Source: Sulfurimicrobium sp. (GTDB lineage Bacteria; Pseudomonadota; Gammaproteobacteria; Burkholderiales; Sulfuricellaceae). Taken from it: a stretch of 64,000 nucleotides of DNA. The DNA is taken from assembly GCA_030652035.1 (NCBI GenBank), contig JAUSBJ010000001.1, positions 44,211 through 108,210 of the forward strand. Direction: 5' to 3'. The notes under the pieces are model-generated. The model did not search any database, was not told the DNA's origin, and saw only the letters and a program-made list of their open reading frames with translations. Made by a program: the position numbers and the translations under genes. Positions 1 through 8,977 of this stretch are shown piece after piece (the first letter of the stretch is position 1; each line of letters starts with the position of its first letter).

Positions 1-135
1 TGCCTCGTCACGCCATTTCACGTCAGTTCCGCCACACCAGGGGAGAAATTGGGGGTAAAGTTCGACTCCATCCACGAGATCGAACATCTGCTGCGCCGAG
101 TGCAGGACCAGTACCGATTTTTCGACAATTGCCAT
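1..135 (-). CDS. ratA: RatA-like START/coenzyme Q-binding protein (N-terminal part only)
   Basis: The 45 visible codons begin MAIVEKSVLVLHSAQQMFDL and continue with a VELYPQFLPWC stretch, the usual start of the RatA/COQ10-type START-domain family. These proteins bind ubiquinone-like lipids; E. coli RatA was also described as blocking 70S assembly. The gene runs off the left edge. It is divergent from smpB, the same pairing as smpB-ratA in E. coli and many proteobacteria, which supports the call. The start is the ATG whose complement lies at 133-135. Confidence 0.85.
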   Translation of the reverse strand, partial: MAIVEKSVLVLHSAQQMFDLVDGVELYPQFLPWCGGTDVKWRDEA

Positions 136-209
136 CTTTGATATGCAGCTTTAAAGCTATTATATAAAAACGCTAAAATACCCTATTTACCGCGGAAATT
201 CACGTCCCC
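136..209. promoter_or_regulatory. Divergent ratA/smpB control region
   Basis: This AT-rich 74-base spacer separates the two divergent starts. It contains a perfect 12-base palindrome AGCTTTAAAGCT (147-158) followed by TATTATATAAAAA. It must carry both promoters, but no -35/-10 pair stands out. Confidence 0.4.
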
Positions 210-668
210 ATGAGCATTGCGCAAAACAAGAAAGCCTTCCACGATTTCTTCATCGAGGAAAAATATGAGACCGGCATGGTGCTGGAAGGCTGGGAAGTCA
301 AGGCGATACGCGCCGGTCGGGCAAATCTCAAGGAATCTTACGTCATCATCCGTAGCGGCGAGATTTTTCTTATCGGTTGCCACATCAGCCCCCTGCCGAC
401 AGCTTCTACCCATGTTCATCCCGACCCGGTGCGCACGCGCAAGCTGCTGCTGCATGCCGAAGAAATCTACAAACTGATTGGCAAGGTGGAGCGCGCGGGC
501 TATACACTGGTGCCGCTCGACATGCACTATTCGAAGGGCCGAATCAAGCTGGAAATCGGTCTCGCCAAGGGCAAGAAACAGCATGACAAGCGGGATACGG
601 AGAAAGACCGCGAGTGGCAACGTGAAAAAGATCAGGTCATGAAGACCGCCAAAAGAGGGTCAAGCTAA
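210..668 (+). CDS. smpB: SsrA-binding protein SmpB
   Basis: A 152-residue protein of the usual SmpB length. It binds tmRNA and delivers it to stalled ribosomes for trans-translation. The N-terminus ([20 protein letters not shown]), the [18 protein letters not shown] segment and the basic C-terminal tail ([19 protein letters not shown]) are family hallmarks; the tail enters the empty mRNA channel. Only a weak Shine-Dalgarno (CGCGGA) precedes the ATG, but the N-terminus aligns with the family start. The tmRNA gene itself is not in the window. Confidence 0.97.
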   Translation: MSIAQNKKAFHDFFIEEKYETGMVLEGWEVKAIRAGRANLKESYVIIRSGEIFLIGCHISPLPTASTHVHPDPVRTRKLLLHAEEIYKLIGKVERAGYTLVPLDMHYSKGRIKLEIGLAKGKKQHDKRDTEKDREWQREKDQVMKTAKRGSS

Positions 669-674
669 CGCCTA

Positions 675-716
675 TCCCCGCAAGCGACCGGGGAAAGCCT
701 TGCCAGGCTGTTTTTC
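675..716 (+). terminator. Putative smpB terminator
   Basis: Two hairpins follow the smpB stop: TCCCCG/CGGGGA with an 8-base loop, then AGCCT-TGCC-AGGCT followed by GTTTTTCTTG. The second resembles a short intrinsic terminator. The rest of 669-890 holds no credible gene. Confidence 0.45.
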
Positions 717-890
717 TTGTTCTCAATCAAGGCAAACGGGACCAGGCAATGTCAGCATGAATGACTGAATTTTTTCCCCAGTTTCGGGGCAAGAGTGGTT
801 CGCCCATGATCAAATCCATTCCCGCAAAATGAAGGCTTCACATCTGACGCCGATGCTTCCCGCTTTCCGCTTCTGCTGATCAATTGAATT

Positions 891-2114
891 ATGATGTGTC
901 GGCACGCTTTGGGTTTATTGTTGCTTATCTTTCTGGTTCGCCCCTTTTCAGTTCTTGGCCAGCCCTCGCTACAATCGCTGGTAGATGCGACGCCGCTCGG
1001 CGGAACATTGCGCCTTTCTCCTGGAATCTATGCAGGTCCCGTGACGATTTCCAGGCCCATCGTGCTGGAAGGGGGTGGCAAGGCCATAATCGACGGGGGC
1101 GGGAAAAGATCCATCCTGTGGATCAATACCGGCAACGCGGTGGTGCGGGGGCTTGTCCTGCGCAATACGGGAAACTCGCATGATCAAATGGATTCAGGCA
1201 TCGCTATTGCTGGCGACAGCAACCGGATCGAAGATAACGTGATCGAAAACGCGCTTTTTGGCATCGTGCTCAAGCAGTCCAGGCGCAATCTGGTGCGCCG
1301 CAACCACATACGCTCCAAGGCGGCGGAGCTGTCCATGCGCGGCGAGTCGGTCCGACTCTGGAACAGTACCGACAACCGCATCGAGAATAACGACATCGCC
1401 GATACGCGCGACTTTACCTTGATGAATTCGCCCAATAACCATGTCTCAGGCAATTCCATAAGCGGCAGCCGTTATGGCATGCACCTCATATTTTCGCCTA
1501 ATTGCCATATCGAGGGGAACCGCCTTTCCAGCAACGCAACCGGCATTGTCGTGCTGAATTCGGATTACATTACCATCCGGGGCAACACTTTGCAGCATAG
1601 CTCGGGTATTGGCGGTGCTTGTATTACCATCAAGAAGAGCACTGAAATTCTGGCGGAGGACAACCGGATTGTGCATTGTGCTACCGGTATCCTTTCCGAT
1701 TCACCGGTCGGTGACTTGAGCAAGGTGGTGTTCCGCAACAACCTTGTTGCCCACAGCACGACGGGTGTTCAGCTATATGGTGAAAGAGGGGGGCATACCT
1801 TCGAAGGCAACCGTTTCGAGAAAAATCTGTTCCAGGTGGTGATGTCCGGCTCCGGGGATGCGCAATCCAATCGCTGGTATGGAAATTACTGGGATGATTA
1901 CCAGGGCTTCGATCTCAATCATGATGGTGTGGGCGATACGCCCCATGAAGTTTATGCCTATGCCGACCGGATCTGGATGGAGACTCCCGCAGCCACTTTT
2001 TTCCGCAATAGCCCGGCACTTGAGTTGCTGGATTTTCTGGAACGGCTGGCGCCCTTTTCCGCGCCAGATCTGCTTTTGCGTGACCCGAAGCCACGCTTTT
2101 CGCCTACACGGTGA
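891..2114 (+). CDS. nosD: NosD-like periplasmic copper-maturation protein (orphan)
   Basis: A 407-residue secreted protein with a signal peptide (hydrophobic core LGLLLLIFLVRPFSVLG), then a right-handed beta-helix of CASH/NosD repeats (repeated N-R-I-E-N-N and G-N-x-I patterns from about residue 100 to 320). It closes with GNYWDDYQGFDLNHDGVGD and an SP-AL-LLDFLERL segment, as NosD proteins do. NosD acts in assembly of the CuZ centre of nitrous-oxide reductase. No nosZ, nosR, nosF or nosY lies nearby, so either the nos genes are elsewhere or this is a divergent homologue with another client. No Shine-Dalgarno is obvious before the ATG; the next codon is also ATG. Confidence 0.8.
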   Translation: MMCRHALGLLLLIFLVRPFSVLGQPSLQSLVDATPLGGTLRLSPGIYAGPVTISRPIVLEGGGKAIIDGGGKRSILWINTGNAVVRGLVLRNTGNSHDQMDSGIAIAGDSNRIEDNVIENALFGIVLKQSRRNLVRRNHIRSKAAELSMRGESVRLWNSTDNRIENNDIADTRDFTLMNSPNNHVSGNSISGSRYGMHLIFSPNCHIEGNRLSSNATGIVVLNSDYITIRGNTLQHSSGIGGACITIKKSTEILAEDNRIVHCATGILSDSPVGDLSKVVFRNNLVAHSTTGVQLYGERGGHTFEGNRFEKNLFQVVMSGSGDAQSNRWYGNYWDDYQGFDLNHDGVGDTPHEVYAYADRIWMETPAATFFRNSPALELLDFLERLAPFSAPDLLLRDPKPRFSPTR

Positions 2115-2131
2115 TTTGAGCAGAGAATCGA

Positions 2132-3343
2132 CTAGCTGGGCAGCCACTTGGCGGGGTCGATGCCCCACTTCTCGAAGGACTCGTGGCTGACGATCTTCTC
2201 CTGACAGCTAGCGCGTGCCAGGTCGAGTTCTTCCGGCGGGAGGTAATGCTGTTTGTCGGCGTGGTAAAACACTTTCACCTTGGGCTGAAGCATTTTCTCC
2301 GCGTTTTGCTCCAGCACGATGCCGAGTCGGTTGTTGCTCAGACGCACCAGTGAGCCGCTCGGGTAGATGCCGAGGGTGCGGATGAAGGTCTGTACCATTT
2401 CCGGGTCGAAGTGGAATTTACTCCATTCCAGCAGTTTCTTGAGCGCCTCGGTGGGCGGCATGCCCTTATGGTAGACGCGATCGGAGGTGATGGCATCGTA
2501 TACGTCGACAATCGCGCCCATCTGTCCATAAAGTGAAATTTCGTCGCCCTTGAGCTTGTTGGGATAGCCGGTGCCATCGAAGCGCTCGTGGTGCTGGCCC
2601 GCGACATCGAGCGCGATCTGGCTGATGCCGGGGGTGTTCTGCAAAATGATGATGCTTTGCACCACATGCGATTTCATTTTGCCGAATTCGGCATCGGTCA
2701 GCTTGGCCGGTTTGTTCAGGATGCTATCCGGCACCTTGGCCTTGCCGACGTCGTGCAGCAGGGCGCCGATGGCGATTTCCTTGATGATGTCGCGGGACAG
2801 GCTCAAGCCACGGGCAAAGGCCACCATCAGCGCACAGACCGAGACCGAGTGCTGGAAGGTGTATTCGTCGTGGGTTTTCAGACGCGCCAGCGGAATCAGC
2901 GCGTCCTGGTGTCGGAAAATGGAGTCCACCATGTTTTCCACCAGCGGTTCCACCTTTTCCATTTCGATCTGCTGGCCGAGGCGGATATCGGTGATGATTT
3001 CCTTCACGATGCGGTTGGCATCGCCGTGCAGCTTCTTTGCGCGGTGTGCTTCCTCGGCCAGGGTTACGGCAATGATTGGTGCCGGTTTTTCTTCTGCAAG
3101 GTGCAGGATCTGTTCCTGGATTTCATCGCTGACTTCTTCCTGGGTCTTGGCCTCGGCGATGTCCAGGCCCTTGTCGGTGTCGATGTATAGCTCTCGGACG
3201 CCAATCCCGCGCAGTTCCACTGCAACCTTTTCATCCTTTACGGTAAAACGGTTGGTTGCAAAGGGGTGATCCATCCAGCCGCAGTTGAGGTCATGGATGT
3301 ACATGCCTGGAATCAGTTGCTCGATATCGATTTTTTTTATCAT
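2132..3343 (-). CDS. HD-GYP c-di-GMP phosphodiesterase with N-terminal DUF3391
   Basis: A 403-residue cytoplasmic protein. Residues about 1-125 match DUF3391 (start MIKKIDIEQLIPGMYIHDL). Residues about 150-330 form an HD-GYP domain with the HD pair in ALLHDVGKAKVPDSILNKP and the signature HHERFDGTGYP. Such proteins hydrolyse c-di-GMP, mostly to GMP. The metal-binding histidines and aspartates visible in both motifs appear intact, so activity is expected. The gene is transcribed alone, downstream of the ppiC terminator. It is one of several c-di-GMP genes in the window. Confidence 0.92.
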   Translation of the reverse strand: MIKKIDIEQLIPGMYIHDLNCGWMDHPFATNRFTVKDEKVAVELRGIGVRELYIDTDKGLDIAEAKTQEEVSDEIQEQILHLAEEKPAPIIAVTLAEEAHRAKKLHGDANRIVKEIITDIRLGQQIEMEKVEPLVENMVDSIFRHQDALIPLARLKTHDEYTFQHSVSVCALMVAFARGLSLSRDIIKEIAIGALLHDVGKAKVPDSILNKPAKLTDAEFGKMKSHVVQSIIILQNTPGISQIALDVAGQHHERFDGTGYPNKLKGDEISLYGQMGAIVDVYDAITSDRVYHKGMPPTEALKKLLEWSKFHFDPEMVQTFIRTLGIYPSGSLVRLSNNRLGIVLEQNAEKMLQPKVKVFYHADKQHYLPPEELDLARASCQEKIVSHESFEKWGIDPAKWLPS

Positions 3344-3399
3344 GCCGGGGTTTGGGGCGGAAATTATATGTGTTGATTGTAAAGCCTAAACCCGTAATA

Positions 3400-3427
3400 A
3401 AAAAGGCGGCCTTGAGGCCGCCTTTTT
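3400..3427 (-). terminator. Intrinsic terminator of the yciB-ppiC operon
   Basis: Perfect GGCGGCC-TTGA-GGCCGCC hairpin flanked by A and T runs, so it can act in either direction. It sits between the ppiC stop and the HD-GYP start, both on the minus strand. Confidence 0.9.
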
Positions 3428-3447
3428 CATGCTGCAGAAACGCTGAA

Positions 3448-4320
3448 TTATTTTGCTGGTGCTGCAGCGGGGGCAGGTGCATCCATGATTTCAATCTTGG
3501 CTGCGGCCCTCATGTCGTCAACCAGTTTTTTCAGGTTCTGCTGCTGCACCTGCTGAGACAAGCCAGGTTTGACCTGCTCGAATGAAGGTGCCTGAAGCGG
3601 GCGGGAATCTTCCAGCATGATGACGTGGTAGCCGAACTGAGTTTTTACCGGCTCAACGGTAAATTTCCCTTTTTCCAGCTTGGCAACGGCCTCGCCGAAT
3701 TCCGGCACCATGCTGCGCATGTCGAACCACCCAAGATCGCCGCCCTGAGCCTTGGAGCCAGGGTCCTTGGATTTGTCCTTGGCCAGCTTGTCAAAGGCTT
3801 TGATGTCTTTCTTCAGCTTGGCGATGATGTCTTTTGCGTCGGCTTCCTTTTCAACCAGGATATGGCGTGCTTTGTATTCGTTGCCGCTCATCTGGGACTT
3901 GATCTTGTCGTATTCGGCTTTCAGCATGTCGTCGCTGACCGGATGGTTCTTGATGTAGTCCTGCACGAAGGCATTGGCCAGGATGGATTGCTTGGTCAGG
4001 TCGATCTGGTCCATGACTTCAGGGGTCTTGTCCAGGCCTTTTTTGAGTGCTTCCTGTGACACCAGCAACTGCATCGCCAACTGGTCGATGATGGATTTGC
4101 GTGTCTCTGCGTTGTCCGGCTGGCCCATGCCCGCGCGCTGTTTGACCAGGAGTTCAACACGGTTCTTGCTGATGGCAGTGCCGTTCACGGTAGCCGCGGC
4201 CGTAGCGGTATCCTTTGCGGCTGGAGTGGCGGTTTTTGCGCTTTCGTCGGCGTTACAGGCGCTCAGGGTAAGCAGTGATGCTGCGCTGGCCAGCAGAATG
4301 CGTGATTTGATTGACATCAT
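3448..4320 (-). CDS. PpiC-type peptidyl-prolyl isomerase lipoprotein (SurA/PrsA-like)
   Basis: A 290-residue exported protein. The signal peptide ends in a lipobox (LTLSAC), so it is probably anchored by a lipidated cysteine at about residue 22. A SurA_N-like helical region follows, then a parvulin domain (about 150-245) with YKARHILVE, GGDLGWFDMRSMVPEFGEA and TQFGYHVIML. It should assist folding of exported or outer-membrane proteins. An Ala/Pro-rich tail ends it. It is the last gene of a yciB-yciI-bolA-ppiC cluster common in betaproteobacteria. Confidence 0.92.
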   Translation of the reverse strand: MMSIKSRILLASAASLLTLSACNADESAKTATPAAKDTATAAATVNGTAISKNRVELLVKQRAGMGQPDNAETRKSIIDQLAMQLLVSQEALKKGLDKTPEVMDQIDLTKQSILANAFVQDYIKNHPVSDDMLKAEYDKIKSQMSGNEYKARHILVEKEADAKDIIAKLKKDIKAFDKLAKDKSKDPGSKAQGGDLGWFDMRSMVPEFGEAVAKLEKGKFTVEPVKTQFGYHVIMLEDSRPLQAPSFEQVKPGLSQQVQQQNLKKLVDDMRAAAKIEIMDAPAPAAAPAK

Positions 4321-4378
4321 TTACAGTTCCTTAAACGTGATTAAAGCTAGGGTAAAAAAACATTAAATTCAGTCCGGC

Positions 4379-4642
4379 TTAGAGCTCTCCGGGTGCATAG
4401 GCCTTTATGCTCAAGGCATGGATTTTTGTTTGCATCAGATCGCCGAGGGCATTATATATCAGGCGATGTCGCTTGATGGTTAACAATCCATCAAACTGCG
4501 GCGAAACAATGGTGAGGTTGTAGTGCCCACCGCCACTCCTGGCGCCGGCATGGCCGGCATGAAGCGCACTGTCATCACCGATTTCAATTGCTTCCGGCTC
4601 AAGTGTGGCGAGTTTTTGTTGCATTTCTTCTATTGTGGTCAT
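4379..4642 (-). CDS. BolA/IbaG family protein
   Basis: An 87-residue BolA-like protein with the class II KH-type fold. Visible marks are [13 protein letters not shown], the conserved [14 protein letters not shown] helix and [11 protein letters not shown]. BolA proteins bind [2Fe-2S] clusters with monothiol glutaredoxins and serve in iron-sulfur trafficking; some bind DNA. It shares 4 bases with the upstream yciI-like gene, so the two are translationally coupled. The [11 protein letters not shown] loop includes the histidine region used in cluster coordination. Confidence 0.93.
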   Translation of the reverse strand: MTTIEEMQQKLATLEPEAIEIGDDSALHAGHAGARSGGGHYNLTIVSPQFDGLLTIKRHRLIYNALGDLMQTKIHALSIKAYAPGEL

Positions 4643-4941
4643 GCAGGCAGCACTTTCTTGAAAGGTTTAACACTGACCCTGGCGTAAACGCCCGCGGCCA
4701 CATAGGGATCGGCTTCGGCCCAGGATTGTGCTTCCCGCAGCGAGGAAAACTCCGCCACAATCAGACTGCCGGTGAATCCCGCCGGGCCCGGATCATTGCT
4801 GTCGATGGCGGGAAAGGGGCCCGCCAGCAACAGGCGTCCGGCCTGCTGCAACGCCGTGAGGCGCGCCAGATGCGCTGGACGTACGGCGAGCCGCTGCTCG
4901 AGGCTGTTAGGCGCATCTTCGCCTAGAATGACGTAGAACAT
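4639..4941 (-). CDS. yciI: YciI family protein
   Basis: A 100-residue YciI-like protein with a ferredoxin-like alpha/beta fold. It starts [20 protein letters not shown] and has the [20 protein letters not shown] and [16 protein letters not shown] segments typical of the family; the DP-Y-AGVY motif sits over the putative active site. The reaction is unknown. The stop of yciB overlaps its start by one base and its end overlaps bolA, so it lies mid-operon. Confidence 0.9.
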   Translation of the reverse strand: MFYVILGEDAPNSLEQRLAVRPAHLARLTALQQAGRLLLAGPFPAIDSNDPGPAGFTGSLIVAEFSSLREAQSWAEADPYVAAGVYARVSVKPFKKVLPA

Positions 4942-5480
4942 CAGGAATCTTTCTCTTCTTCAATATATTTTGACAATAACAGCCCTTGCAGAATGACGAA
5001 TGCAAACATCAGCCCCATGCTGCCAAAGAGCTTGAAGTTGACCCAGGTATCTGTGGAATAGTTGAAGGCGACATAAAGATTGAGCACCCCCATCAGCAGG
5101 AAGAAGCCCATCCAGCTCAGATTGAGGTTGCGCCACACGAAATCCGGCGCGGAGAACTGTTTTTCCATCATGGTGCGGATCAGGTTTTTGCGAAACAGGC
5201 CGGCGCTGACCGCCAGCACCACGGCAAATAGCCAGTAAAGCACGGTGGGCTTCCACTTGATGAAGGTCTCGTCATGCAGGAACAGGGTCGCGCCGCCGAA
5301 CAGCGTGATGATGGCCAGGCTGACCCACAGCATGGTATCCACCTTGCGGTGCTTGAGCCAGACCCAGCCAATCTGGCCGAAAGTGGCGGCTATGGCCACG
5401 GCGGTGGCAGTGTAGATGCCATACAGCTTGAAGGCGGCGAAAAACAGGATGATGGGGAAAAAGTCGAACAGGAATTTCAT
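4941..5480 (-). CDS. yciB: Inner-membrane septation protein YciB/IspZ
   Basis: A 179-residue integral membrane protein with about five hydrophobic segments and the family marks [48 protein letters not shown] and [18 protein letters not shown]. YciB is implicated in septation and envelope maintenance. It is the first gene of the yciB-yciI-bolA-ppiC operon. Its promoter must lie in the short divergent spacer towards the PHP gene. Confidence 0.95.
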   Translation of the reverse strand: MKFLFDFFPIILFFAAFKLYGIYTATAVAIAATFGQIGWVWLKHRKVDTMLWVSLAIITLFGGATLFLHDETFIKWKPTVLYWLFAVVLAVSAGLFRKNLIRTMMEKQFSAPDFVWRNLNLSWMGFFLLMGVLNLYVAFNYSTDTWVNFKLFGSMGLMFAFVILQGLLLSKYIEEEKDS

Positions 5481-5552
5481 CAGGGACTTACTTCATTTCA
5501 ATAGATCAAGCATTTTGCTATGATTAGCATCCTTCTTACAAGTTCCCCTTGC

Positions 5553-6398
5553 ATGCCAAAGATTGACTTGCATAGTCACTCCACCATTTCCGATGGTTCC
5601 TATACGCCAGCCGAGCTGGTGACATACGCCGCGTCGCAGGGCGTTGAGATCATGGCGCTGACCGATCATGACGATGTCGGCGGGCTGGATCAGGCGCGTG
5701 TCGTGGCTGAAGGCCTGGGCATGAGCCTGATCAACGGGGTTGAAATATCCGTGACATGGAACAAGCGAACAATCCATATTGTCGGACTGCGTGTGGACCC
5801 TACCTATCCCGAACTGCTGGCGGGGCTGGAGAATATTCGCGCCGGACGGTTGACACGAGCCGCGGCGATTGCGGCTGAACTGGACAAGGCGGGAATATCC
5901 GGTAGTCTGGAAGGCTCCATGGCTTATGCCAAGGAGCGCATTATCAGCCGCACCCATTTCGCACGCTTCTTGGTGGCACAGGGGCACGCCAAGGATGTGA
6001 AAACGGTGTTCAAGAAATTCCTGGTCAAGGGCAAGCCGGGACATGTATCTCACCAGTGGGCGGACATGAGCGAGGCCATCGGCTGGATCAGGCGCAGCGG
6101 TGGTGTAGCGGTGCTGGCGCACCCGGGCCGTTACGATATTGGCAAAACCACCATGCATGGACTTTTTGCTGCCTTCAAGGAAGCCGGCGGCGTGGCGGTG
6201 GAGGTGGTCTCAGGCAGCCATACAGTTGATCAATACCGTATTTTTGCCGAGTACGCGCGACTTTATGAACTGCAGGCCTCGGCGGGTTCCGATTATCATG
6301 GGCCCACGCATAATTTTTTCGATATGGGCAGGCTGCCTCCTTTGCCGTCGGGGTGCGTGCCGGTGTGGCAGGATTGGCCTGAACTGGAGCGCTTTTGA
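5553..6398 (+). CDS. rnm: PHP-domain phosphoesterase, RNase AM (YciV) type
   Basis: A 281-residue PHP protein. PHP motif 1 is KIDLHSHSTISDGSYTP, motif 2 ITDHDDVGGL-like (ALTDHDD), with later motifs AVLAHPGRY and AGSDYHGP giving the metal-binding His/Asp set. E. coli YciV is a 5'-3' exoribonuclease that matures 5S and other rRNA 5' ends and removes 3',5'-bisphosphate nucleotides. I chose the ATG at 5553 because the family starts only a few residues before the DLHSHS motif; an upstream in-frame ATG at 5520 would add 11 unconserved residues. yciO follows. Confidence 0.9.
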   Translation: MPKIDLHSHSTISDGSYTPAELVTYAASQGVEIMALTDHDDVGGLDQARVVAEGLGMSLINGVEISVTWNKRTIHIVGLRVDPTYPELLAGLENIRAGRLTRAAAIAAELDKAGISGSLEGSMAYAKERIISRTHFARFLVAQGHAKDVKTVFKKFLVKGKPGHVSHQWADMSEAIGWIRRSGGVAVLAHPGRYDIGKTTMHGLFAAFKEAGGVAVEVVSGSHTVDQYRIFAEYARLYELQASAGSDYHGPTHNFFDMGRLPPLPSGCVPVWQDWPELERF

Positions 6399-6440
6399 AG
6401 CGTAGCGCGGCAGCGCCTGAAAACTGGAGTATTTTTTAAT

Positions 6441-7070
6441 TTGTCACAATTTTTTACCATTCATCCTGACAATCCCCAGCCGCGACTGATCCGGCAGGCA
6501 GCGGATATTATCCGGAACGGCGGCGTGGTGGTGTATCCCACCGACTCCTGCTACGCCCTGGGCTGCCATCTCGGCGACAAGGACGCGATGCAGCGCATCC
6601 GCGATATCCGAGGGGTGGACGAGCGCCACCATTTCACCCTGGTGTGCCGCGATCTGTCCGAACTCGCTCATTATGCCCGCGTGGACAATCAGCAATATCG
6701 CCTGCTCAAGTCTAATACACCGGGCAGTTATACATTCATTCTGCTGGCCACCAAGGAAGTGCCGCGCCGCCTGCAGCATCCCAAGCGCGCCACCATCGGC
6801 CTCAGGGTGCCTGATCACCCGGTGGCGCTGGCTTTGCTGGAAGAGCTGAACGAGCCGCTGCTGAGCTCTACCCTGATGCTGCCCGGTGACGAGGATCCAC
6901 TGAGTGATGGCGAGGAAATCCGCGATCGTCTGCAAAAGCAGGTGGATCTGATCCTCGATGCGGGCAGTTGCTGCATCGGCATGTCCACGGTGATCGACCT
7001 GACCGGCAGCGAGCCGGTCTTGATTCGCGCCGGTAAGGGCAGCCTAGAGCCATTCGGCCTGGAAGCCTGA
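6441..7070 (+). CDS. yciO: YciO (Sua5/YrdC family) protein
   Basis: A 209-residue YrdC-fold protein. The TTG start at 6441 is supported by a GGAG 10 bases upstream and because the N-terminus MSQFFTIHPDNPQPRLI matches the family start. Conserved segments include YPTDSCYALGCHLGDKDAM, NTPGSYTFIL, EVPRRLQHPKRATIGLRVP and LSSTLMLPG. The family resembles the L-threonylcarbamoyladenylate synthase TsaC/Sua5, but YciO does not replace it in E. coli and its substrate is uncertain. The stop shares one base with the next start. Confidence 0.95.
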   Translation: MSQFFTIHPDNPQPRLIRQAADIIRNGGVVVYPTDSCYALGCHLGDKDAMQRIRDIRGVDERHHFTLVCRDLSELAHYARVDNQQYRLLKSNTPGSYTFILLATKEVPRRLQHPKRATIGLRVPDHPVALALLEELNEPLLSSTLMLPGDEDPLSDGEEIRDRLQKQVDLILDAGSCCIGMSTVIDLTGSEPVLIRAGKGSLEPFGLEA

Positions 7071-7717
7071 TGGAGTTGACCCTTGTTCAGCAAATCGCGG
7101 TTTACGCGCTGCCGGTGATCTTCGCCATCACCCTGCATGAAGCCGCCCATGGCTATGCCGCCAGGCACTTTGGCGACACCACTGCTTACATGCTGGGGCG
7201 TATCAGCGTGAATCCGCTGCGCCATATCGACCCCATCGGCACGGTGCTGGTGCCGCTGGCCACATTGGCGCTGGGCGGAATCCTGTTCGGCTGGGCCAAG
7301 CCGGTGCCGGTGAATTTCAGCCACCTGCGCCACCCCAAGCGGGATATGCTGTGGGTCGCTGCTGCCGGGCCCGCGGCCAATCTGGTGATGGCATTGTTCT
7401 GGGCGCTGGTGATGAAGATCGGCCTGTCCATGCCGGAAAGCAGCCTGGCGCTGCCCATGGCGCTGATGGGCAAGGCCGGCATCACCATCAACGCCGTGCT
7501 CATGGTGCTCAACCTGCTGCCCCTGCTGCCGCTGGATGGCGGGCGCATCGCCGTCAGCCTGCTGCCGCCGCCATTGGCTTATTCCTATTCGCGCCTCGAA
7601 CCCTACGGCATGATCATCCTGGTGGTGCTGCTGTTTTCCGGCGCGCTGAACGTTATTCTGTGGCCGATGATCAATACTGTCATGGCGCTTGTCGCTTCTC
7701 TCTTTGGACTTCATTAA
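7070..7717 (+). CDS. Site-2-type M50 membrane metalloprotease
   Basis: A 215-residue polytopic membrane protein of the short M50B group. The zinc motif HEAAHGYAARHFGD lies near residue 22 and the second motif LNLLPLLPLDGGRI near residue 145, giving HExxH-like ligands plus the NxxPLPPLDG-type aspartate. It should cut substrates within the membrane; none is known for this subgroup. It sits between yciO and trpS, a frequent order in proteobacteria (one-base overlap, 17-base gap). Confidence 0.9.
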   Translation: MELTLVQQIAVYALPVIFAITLHEAAHGYAARHFGDTTAYMLGRISVNPLRHIDPIGTVLVPLATLALGGILFGWAKPVPVNFSHLRHPKRDMLWVAAAGPAANLVMALFWALVMKIGLSMPESSLALPMALMGKAGITINAVLMVLNLLPLLPLDGGRIAVSLLPPPLAYSYSRLEPYGMIILVVLLFSGALNVILWPMINTVMALVASLFGLH

Positions 7718-7734
7718 TAGGACGTTTGACCAAC

Positions 7735-8937
7735 ATGTATCAGGAACGTGTTTTATCCGGCATGCGCCCCACGGGCGGCCTGCATCTCGGCCATTACCAT
7801 GGCGTGCTTAAAAACTGGGTTGAGTTGCAGCATGAATTCGAATGCCTGTTTTTCGTCGCGGACTGGCATGCGCTCACCACCCATTACGACACGCCGGAAG
7901 TGATCGAGCGCAATGTCTGGGATATGGTGATCGACTGGCTGGCCGCAGGCGTCGACCCTGCCAACGCCACCATGTTCATCCAGTCGCGCGTGCCGGAGCA
8001 TGCCGAGCTGCACCTCCTGCTGTCGATGATGACGCCGCTGGGCTGGCTGGAGCGCGTGCCGACCTATAAGGACCAGCAGGAAAAGCTGTCGGAAAAGGAT
8101 TTGAGCACCTACGGCTTCCTCGGCTATCCCTTGTTGCAATCGGCAGATATCCTGATCTACCGCGCCAACCAGGTGCCGGTGGGCGAGGACCAGGTGCCGC
8201 ATATCGAGTTCACGCGCGAAATCGCGCGCCGCTTCAATCACCTCTATGGCCGCGAGATCGGCTTCGAGGAAAAGGCCGAGGCCGCGGTAAAAAAACTGGG
8301 CAGCAAGCGCGCCCGGCTTTATGAGGAAATGCGCAAGCGTTACCAGGAGCAGGGGGATGATGAGGCGCTGGAATCCGCCCAGGCTTTGCTTAACGAGCAG
8401 CAGAACTTGTCCATGGGCGACAAGGAACGCCTGTTCGGTTATCTCGAAGGCGGCGGCAAGATGATTCTGGTGGAGCCGGATGCGCTCTTGACTGCGGCTT
8501 CGCGCATGCCGGGCCTGGACGGGCAGAAAATGTCCAAGTCCTATCACAACACCATCACCCTGCGCGAGGACGCGGAGAGCGTGAACAAGAAAATCCGCAC
8601 CATGCCCACCGACCCTGCCCGCGTGCGCCGCACCGATCCGGGCGATCCGGAAAAATGCCCGGTGTGGTCCTTCCATATGGTCTATTCGAACGATGCCACG
8701 CGTGAATGGGTGCAGCAGGGTTGCAAGAGCGCAGGGATCGGCTGCATCGAGTGCAAGCAGCCGGTGATCGAGGCAGTACTGAAGGAGCAAGAGCCGATGC
8801 GCGAGCGTGCTCTGATGTACGAGGAAGACCCGACCCTGGTGCGCAATATCATCGCTGACGGCTGCGAAAAAGCGCGCAAGCTGGCCAACGAGACCATGCG
8901 CGACGTGCGCGAGGCGATGGGACTGAGTTACGGCTGA
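7735..8937 (+). CDS. trpS: Tryptophan--tRNA ligase
   Basis: A 400-residue class I aminoacyl-tRNA synthetase that charges tRNA-Trp. The HIGH-like signature is GGLHLGHYHG (residue 14 on) and the KMSKS loop is DGQKMSKSYHNT. It is longer than the 334-residue E. coli enzyme because of an insert (about 180-240, charged KRYQEQGDDEALESAQALLN), as in many betaproteobacteria. The ATG at 7735 gives the standard start MYQERVLSGMRPTGG. The reading frame stays open upstream by chance, over the M50 gene. Confidence 0.97.
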   Translation: MYQERVLSGMRPTGGLHLGHYHGVLKNWVELQHEFECLFFVADWHALTTHYDTPEVIERNVWDMVIDWLAAGVDPANATMFIQSRVPEHAELHLLLSMMTPLGWLERVPTYKDQQEKLSEKDLSTYGFLGYPLLQSADILIYRANQVPVGEDQVPHIEFTREIARRFNHLYGREIGFEEKAEAAVKKLGSKRARLYEEMRKRYQEQGDDEALESAQALLNEQQNLSMGDKERLFGYLEGGGKMILVEPDALLTAASRMPGLDGQKMSKSYHNTITLREDAESVNKKIRTMPTDPARVRRTDPGDPEKCPVWSFHMVYSNDATREWVQQGCKSAGIGCIECKQPVIEAVLKEQEPMRERALMYEEDPTLVRNIIADGCEKARKLANETMRDVREAMGLSYG

Positions 8938-8977
8938 ACCTTATTTCTTCTTGGCACATTGTTTGGGGGTAATACCT

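Noticed and set aside
7351..7734. Long upstream extension of the trpS reading frame
   Set aside because: It overlaps the M50 gene in another frame and lacks trpS conservation; the ATG at 7735 matches the family start.
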